Source: Chloroflexota bacterium (GTDB taxonomy: Bacteria; Chloroflexota; Chloroflexia; JAMDCE01). From it: a DNA stretch of 32,478 nt. Positions within the stretch are counted from its first letter, which is position 1. Each line of letters opens with the position of its first letter. Below are positions 30,301 to 32,478 of this stretch, piece by piece. Where the stretch lies: positions 1-32,478 of the forward strand of contig JAMDCE010000711.1 in assembly GCA_023489135.1 (NCBI GenBank), in the 5' to 3' direction. Both the position numbers and the translations under genes were made by a program. The notes below the pieces were generated by a model. That model saw nothing but the letters and a program-made list of their open reading frames with translations. It was not told the origin of the DNA and ran no database searches.

Positions 30301-32478
30301 GACCGCCACAATCAACAATGGGGAAGTGGCACGCCGCGATCTGCAGTTCCGCCGACCAGGTGCAACGCTCTCCGGAAGCGTGACCCTCGGTGGAGCGCCC
30401 GTCTCTGCCGGCTTCGTTAGGGCCTACTCCGCAGGAGGAGCACGCGCTTACAGTGACGTGGCATCCAGTGGCACGTACTCTCTGCCGGTAACCACCGACG
30501 ACATCTGGCACATCCAGGCCGTGCGAGAGTATAGCAGCGTTCTCTACCAGAGCCCCGTGTACGACCTGGTGATCACCTCCACCTCCAAGATCCAGGATCT
30601 TGCTCTGTCCTCAGGCACCACGCTGCCCGACTCGACGTCTGTCAGCTTCGACGCGTCCACGATGCGAGTCATCAATTTGGCGGATGGGACAGAGATCAGA
30701 ATCCCGGCAGGAGCCCTGGCCGTGTCCGGGACAGTGACCGTAAGAGCGGTGCCAAAGGGCACTGTGGCGATGGATGGGGCAGCCAGGCCCATAGGTCTCG
30801 CTTATGATCTGGCAGCTCTGGATAGCTCTGGGGCAACCATAAGCAGCTTCAGGCAAAATGTGGCCATCGTGTTGCATTACACGGACGAGCAGTTGGCCGC
30901 CCTCGGCATCACGGAAAACCAGGTCATGGGCAGCTACTGGGATTCCGCCACCGGTACCTGGCGACGGGCATCAAACATGGTCCAGGATAGGTCGGCCAAC
31001 ACGCTGACCCTCTATAGCGACCACTTCAGTAGCTGGTCGATAACCGGTGGATCCTCGGCGCCCAATCTGGCCACTTCGCAGAAGACGGCGAGCGAGTCGC
31101 ACGTGAGGCCGGGGCAGACCATTACCTATACAGTAGCGATTATCAATAGCGGAGATTCCGACGCTAATGTGGTGATGACGGATCCGCTGCCCATCGAGAT
31201 TACCTACGTACCCGGGTCCGCGACTTCCAGCTCGGGCAGTGCTCCCACATACTCCTCCGGGGCTTTGGGCTGGACCGGAACTGTCAGCGCCGCCCGGTCA
31301 GTAGCAGTTACTTTCCGGGCCACTTTGGACCCGAGCACTGTCGAGGGACAGGTTGTCACCAACTCCGCGGCAATCGATTTTGGGACGGGCACCATCGTTG
31401 ATGTCTCGACCTCCATTACCGCGTCCATTCCCAATCTATCGACCTCGACCAAGACGCCTGCGAGCGCCTCGGTTCCACCAGGGAGAATACTAACCTACAC
31501 GATCTCGCTAATCAACGCCGGCCAGGCGACCGCGTGGGGCGCCGGTCTGACGGATACGCTGCCGGTGGGGTTGAACCTGGTCAGCGGTACGTTGACCTCG
31601 ACATCCGGATCACCGTTGGTCTCAAACGGGCAGCCGCGCTGGACCGGTTCCATATCCGCCGGCTCTCGGGTGACCGTAACGTATCAGGCCGGGGTGGACG
31701 CAACGCTGCCCAACGGGGCAGTCTTAACCAGCTCGCTCTCGATCTACGATGGCTACAATCCGACCATCTCTACTCCCTCTGTTGTTACTGTGACGGCTCC
31801 ATATCTTGCCGGGTCGAGCAAGGCCGTGAGCTCGGCCGCTCCGAGAGCACTGGATGTCAGTACCTACACCATTCGAATCGTCAATAGTGGCGATTACCCG
31901 GCGATGGGAGCCCTCGTTACCGACAGACTACCGAGTTCCGTAGCGTACATCACCGGAACCGAGTGGTCTTCATCGGGCAGCACTAACTGGGACGGTACCG
32001 ATCTGACGTGGAACGGCGACGTGTCTTCGGGCGGCGTGGTGACGGTTACCGTCGCCGCCAGGGTCCCCGGAAATATCTCCGATGGGACGGTGATAACCAA
32101 CTCCGCCGTAATCTACGATGGGATGAGGTCGGTCGTCACTGCCACCGCCACCAGCACCGCGACTGCCGCGCCCGTCTTGAGTACATCGACCAAGTCGGTC
32201 AGCTCGCCCACTGCTCGCGCAGGAGACTTGATAACCTACACGATTTCTCTCACCAACACCGGTGGGATGCAGGCTATCGGCGTGAGAGTGACCGACACGT
32301 TGCCGGTCCAGGTCACTTACCAGAGCGCATCAAGCTCCTCGGGAGCCAGTCCGATCTACAGTAGCGGAATGGTGATGTGGTATGGTGACGTTGCTCAGGC
32401 GGCGAGCGTGACACTTAGGATCACCGGGCGAGTTACTACGACAGTATCGAGCGGCTCGATCATAACCAATACGGCAAC
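24320..32478 (+). CDS. Giant secreted modular surface protein, 3' end outside the window
   Basis: From ATG 24320 (GGGGAGGTG seven bases upstream) the frame stays open to the window edge, at least 2719 codons. Residues 1-31 are a signal peptide. Residues 95-235 look like a beta-sandwich, and 257-335 like one carboxypeptidase-regulatory-like domain. Residues 341-710 form a WD40/PQQ-type propeller (LSPDGSRIAVGTKTGWLTVIS; WSPDGQHLVAGGG). Pro/Gly-rich linkers near 714-722, 849-861 and 982-1001 separate two DUF11 domains. Twelve carboxypeptidase-regulatory-like repeats of about 91 residues fill 1001-2091. A ZU5-like domain (IRIPAGAL ... YWDSATGTW) spans about 2091-2248. At least four more DUF11 domains follow, the last cut by the edge. 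A role in adhesion or cell-envelope structure is inferred; no enzyme motif is visible. The anchoring signal would be beyond the window. Confidence 0.9.
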   Translation, partial: MRTVFKQLGLGLFPVLLAVLFVVLGPAVGSSALEGAPASLSAGLWNVPLLSNLTSPAGNADEVAKATHSAAAPVDQVGDVDDAGQSGIDDTSARVALLSIDVPSGPISTSIPGFSVDLTAFGAVPSARIPLDRWLQHRFKVRYSDVVTDPLGVEIDFSARSSTGTSVTPTQELPAFPQPNRLYLSTGEEQVVTIFLDEIWGEIKGQPTPFPPGVLTRTVSFNFSANIGGTPYYAQVPVTYIVTTLDQSAPITGSYLVQGTVIDNLGAPASGTSVVLGTGTYSRNTVTGPDGWFSFLVPPHPNWALSASKTGYGPAFLDVGTVLTSPAPVSVTLALNPSVGFRIAATETATVTTSIGFWRGIVSSGEDKVLLTNGMENWSDPSLKPLSTLYLYNLDGTPIWSRGMGWESWGADLSDDGSLAAYVNEKNVPADQEQGKVRVIDVTTNTPLWTRAYTDSVFNTTTGDLVVSKEARFSHSGQYLAVGSGNGDVFLLSSGDGTLAWRHFTEGQVRKILWSSDDQYLYVGSGDGRLYKLRAGDGVEDWASASDIWSWPFTYGLALSPDGSRIAVGTKTGWLTVISTASGAVLWTFDMDGTVSWLDWSPDGQHLVAGGGGNQSVSLFTADGTRLWRSGVYSQSGRFSQDGSYVMAQSGGNLFFYSLSAEQLGTIPTSIRGGGQFAYLNNAGDRIVAAARDMVSGTVGISFLEVATTTVAASPPPPPPGGNGPDLSGSEKRVSPGPAQPGDVVTYTIRLSNKGNQASPARITDVLPAGVTYVAGSLSTTAFGVANFGLGAITWDGSVLPGEVVTFTWRARVDDTPPVSGKVTNTVQIDDGAGHKLSRVAVLNVGGSGPPPPPPPPPGGGPDLSASFKSVQPHAVKGGDVFTYSIRVVNLGGQDAVGARVTDVIPFPAAMISGSLRAKSGSVGYAGGTVYWSGTVTAGAALTVAFRATVSEPSFSGPITNTAQIDDGNGHLWSRSERLFIGSGGGGPPPGPPPPGGGGGQVSGAVLSSAGDPVANAQVDVRMGEYGPPVSWASSDGAGNFTASGLITGSTYLIKASAPEDSTDADSEAVSFLFPDTTRITLTLRIPALSGVVRDPSNTVVITDANVELRTNDRMGQQPLHLWANTKSNGTFAFAGLDPDTYFVRANPMSGSEYSASPEQMVVYTGTTLSGIALNLSQPALTGTVTAPDMVTPVPFTGVTLHSKDYRVSSFGGTDAQGRFSIGGVADGEYIIEAYPPMQGGSPYSQSRPEPITITGGLAVGISRPFILSLTTASITGTVLAPDLVTPISRTHVMLRSADYSFQSHSQTDDSGTFQFGGVDPGTYVIEADPPPMSQYSRSLPQAAVVASGVTSYYTVTLTMPSLSGTTVKVSGGITVPVPRAGIDVRMLDNPAVAYFSGSNEQGQFSFGGLPAGVYWLSAHTPWEATGLVAPAQWVITITEGVQLDETVVFEQATKHIAGKVVRSTGAVVTDAMVFANRDNGAGWANDLVNDQGRFIIDVAPGVWMVNVGADMGGPEGRRPAPTWTYGRPPTRVELPDGAGEITRTVVFTVTDASSRIQGRLLKPDGNPPTEAGIGFHSGAGFGSGGPVERDGSFSVSLPAGTYYLDVWLRDSTLIAPRLDAIVLGDGDVRNLGTITLGSKTSRITGAVVDSNGRGISGVEVGAWTRRTDGPEEGPGGGWANTTSITDGVFSLYVISGTWEVASQPAPGSRYVQSGPPTRVFVASDDTTVSDVDIVVTAADAEISGSVVDENGTPLSDLYGFASAHTSGSMIGPGPGYGAPINGGTFTIRLPSGTYDIEGGTPPGSEYNIGRRSTVVISETTNITLTATRARAGIAGALLGSGGTPLTGLRANVFAGGPQGMSFTQVDGDTGMYSMRVVSGTWFVACSNTPSSGYTLDLSGDNRIEARDGLTTTFDFTVTSASSKIWGVVTDPDGTPVGGAWVEVRRSGDEGRDKPPFGTDTDSSGVYTATLPSGNFNLSAFLPPDRGFLPPTVMTATINNGEVARRDLQFRRPGATLSGSVTLGGAPVSAGFVRAYSAGGARAYSDVASSGTYSLPVTTDDIWHIQAVREYSSVLYQSPVYDLVITSTSKIQDLALSSGTTLPDSTSVSFDASTMRVINLADGTEIRIPAGALAVSGTVTVRAVPKGTVAMDGAARPIGLAYDLAALDSSGATISSFRQNVAIVLHYTDEQLAALGITENQVMGSYWDSATGTWRRASNMVQDRSANTLTLYSDHFSSWSITGGSSAPNLATSQKTASESHVRPGQTITYTVAIINSGDSDANVVMTDPLPIEITYVPGSATSSSGSAPTYSSGALGWTGTVSAARSVAVTFRATLDPSTVEGQVVTNSAAIDFGTGTIVDVSTSITASIPNLSTSTKTPASASVPPGRILTYTISLINAGQATAWGAGLTDTLPVGLNLVSGTLTSTSGSPLVSNGQPRWTGSISAGSRVTVTYQAGVDATLPNGAVLTSSLSIYDGYNPTISTPSVVTVTAPYLAGSSKAVSSAAPRALDVSTYTIRIVNSGDYPAMGALVTDRLPSSVAYITGTEWSSSGSTNWDGTDLTWNGDVSSGGVVTVTVAARVPGNISDGTVITNSAVIYDGMRSVVTATATSTATAAPVLSTSTKSVSSPTARAGDLITYTISLTNTGGMQAIGVRVTDTLPVQVTYQSASSSSGASPIYSSGMVMWYGDVAQAASVTLRITGRVTTTVSSGSIITNTA
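27320..30590 (+). repeat. Twelve tandem carboxypeptidase-regulatory-like domain repeats within the giant protein
   Basis: Units begin near 27319, 27583, 27857, 28139, 28402, 28681, 28983, 29247, 29539, 29814, 30087 and 30362. Each opens with a pattern like (I/L)-x-G-x-V-x-x-x-x-G and continues to a (G/N)-x-(F/Y)-x-(F/V)-x2-(L/V)-x2-G-x-(Y/W) turn. Spacing is 263-302 bases. The copies are divergent, so this is an old domain expansion rather than recent slippage. Confidence 0.85.

Overview
The window looks like a chromosomal segment of a Chloroflexota-like bacterium, probably an uncultured or environmental lineage. This is inference. The supports are high GC, secreted proteins with a hydrophobic FLPIV motif before a Thr-Pro-rich linker, RNase J, frequent GTG/TTG starts, an inositol-phospholipid operon behind a small ArsR regulator, and a giant DUF11-rich surface protein. 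Actinobacteria share some of these traits, so the phylum call is moderate.

Layout. 1-980: decayed material, namely an amidohydrolase fragment and a short LuxR-type HTH protein. 1136-3833: an M50 (site-2) intramembrane protease, then queC and a YhhQ-type queuosine-precursor transporter behind their own promoter. 3973-6180: a class B penicillin-binding protein on the minus strand. 6421-8274: an HtrA remnant without its catalytic His/Asp half, a small conserved hypothetical gene, and an IS5-family (IS427-like) insertion sequence with a frameshifted transposase. 8492-10964: a promoter, a hairpin-bearing leader, a secreted subtilisin and a terminator-like stem. 11202-11633: a small membrane protein.

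12049-17916 (minus) is the most coherent system: arsR, ino1, two HtrB/PatA-like acyltransferases, a PHP phosphoesterase, a PimA-like mannosyltransferase and a PIP-synthase-like CDP-alcohol phosphotransferase. Every structural-gene junction is tightly packed, and several genes overlap by 1-4 bases. Together they encode inositol phosphate synthesis, its attachment to a CDP-diacylglycerol-type lipid, probably dephosphorylation, mannosylation and acylation, which is a PIM-like glycolipid pathway. A palindrome on the arsR promoter suggests ArsR control.

18208-23911 is housekeeping: RNase J, a Crp/Fnr regulator diverging from a rubrerythrin-like protein, a probable structured RNA containing a 19-codon ORF (21448-21759), a helical protein of unknown function, a Nudix hydrolase and glutamate racemase (convergent, overlapping by 29 bases). 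24320 to the window end is one open frame of at least 2719 codons: signal peptide, beta-propeller, DUF11 domains, twelve carboxypeptidase-regulatory-like repeats, a ZU5-like domain and further DUF11 domains. It is cut by the window edge.

Long palindromes recur at gene ends (about 3849, 11129, 11867, 11949, 19937, 22451) and form at least two sequence families. No tRNA, rRNA or CRISPR array was recognised by eye.
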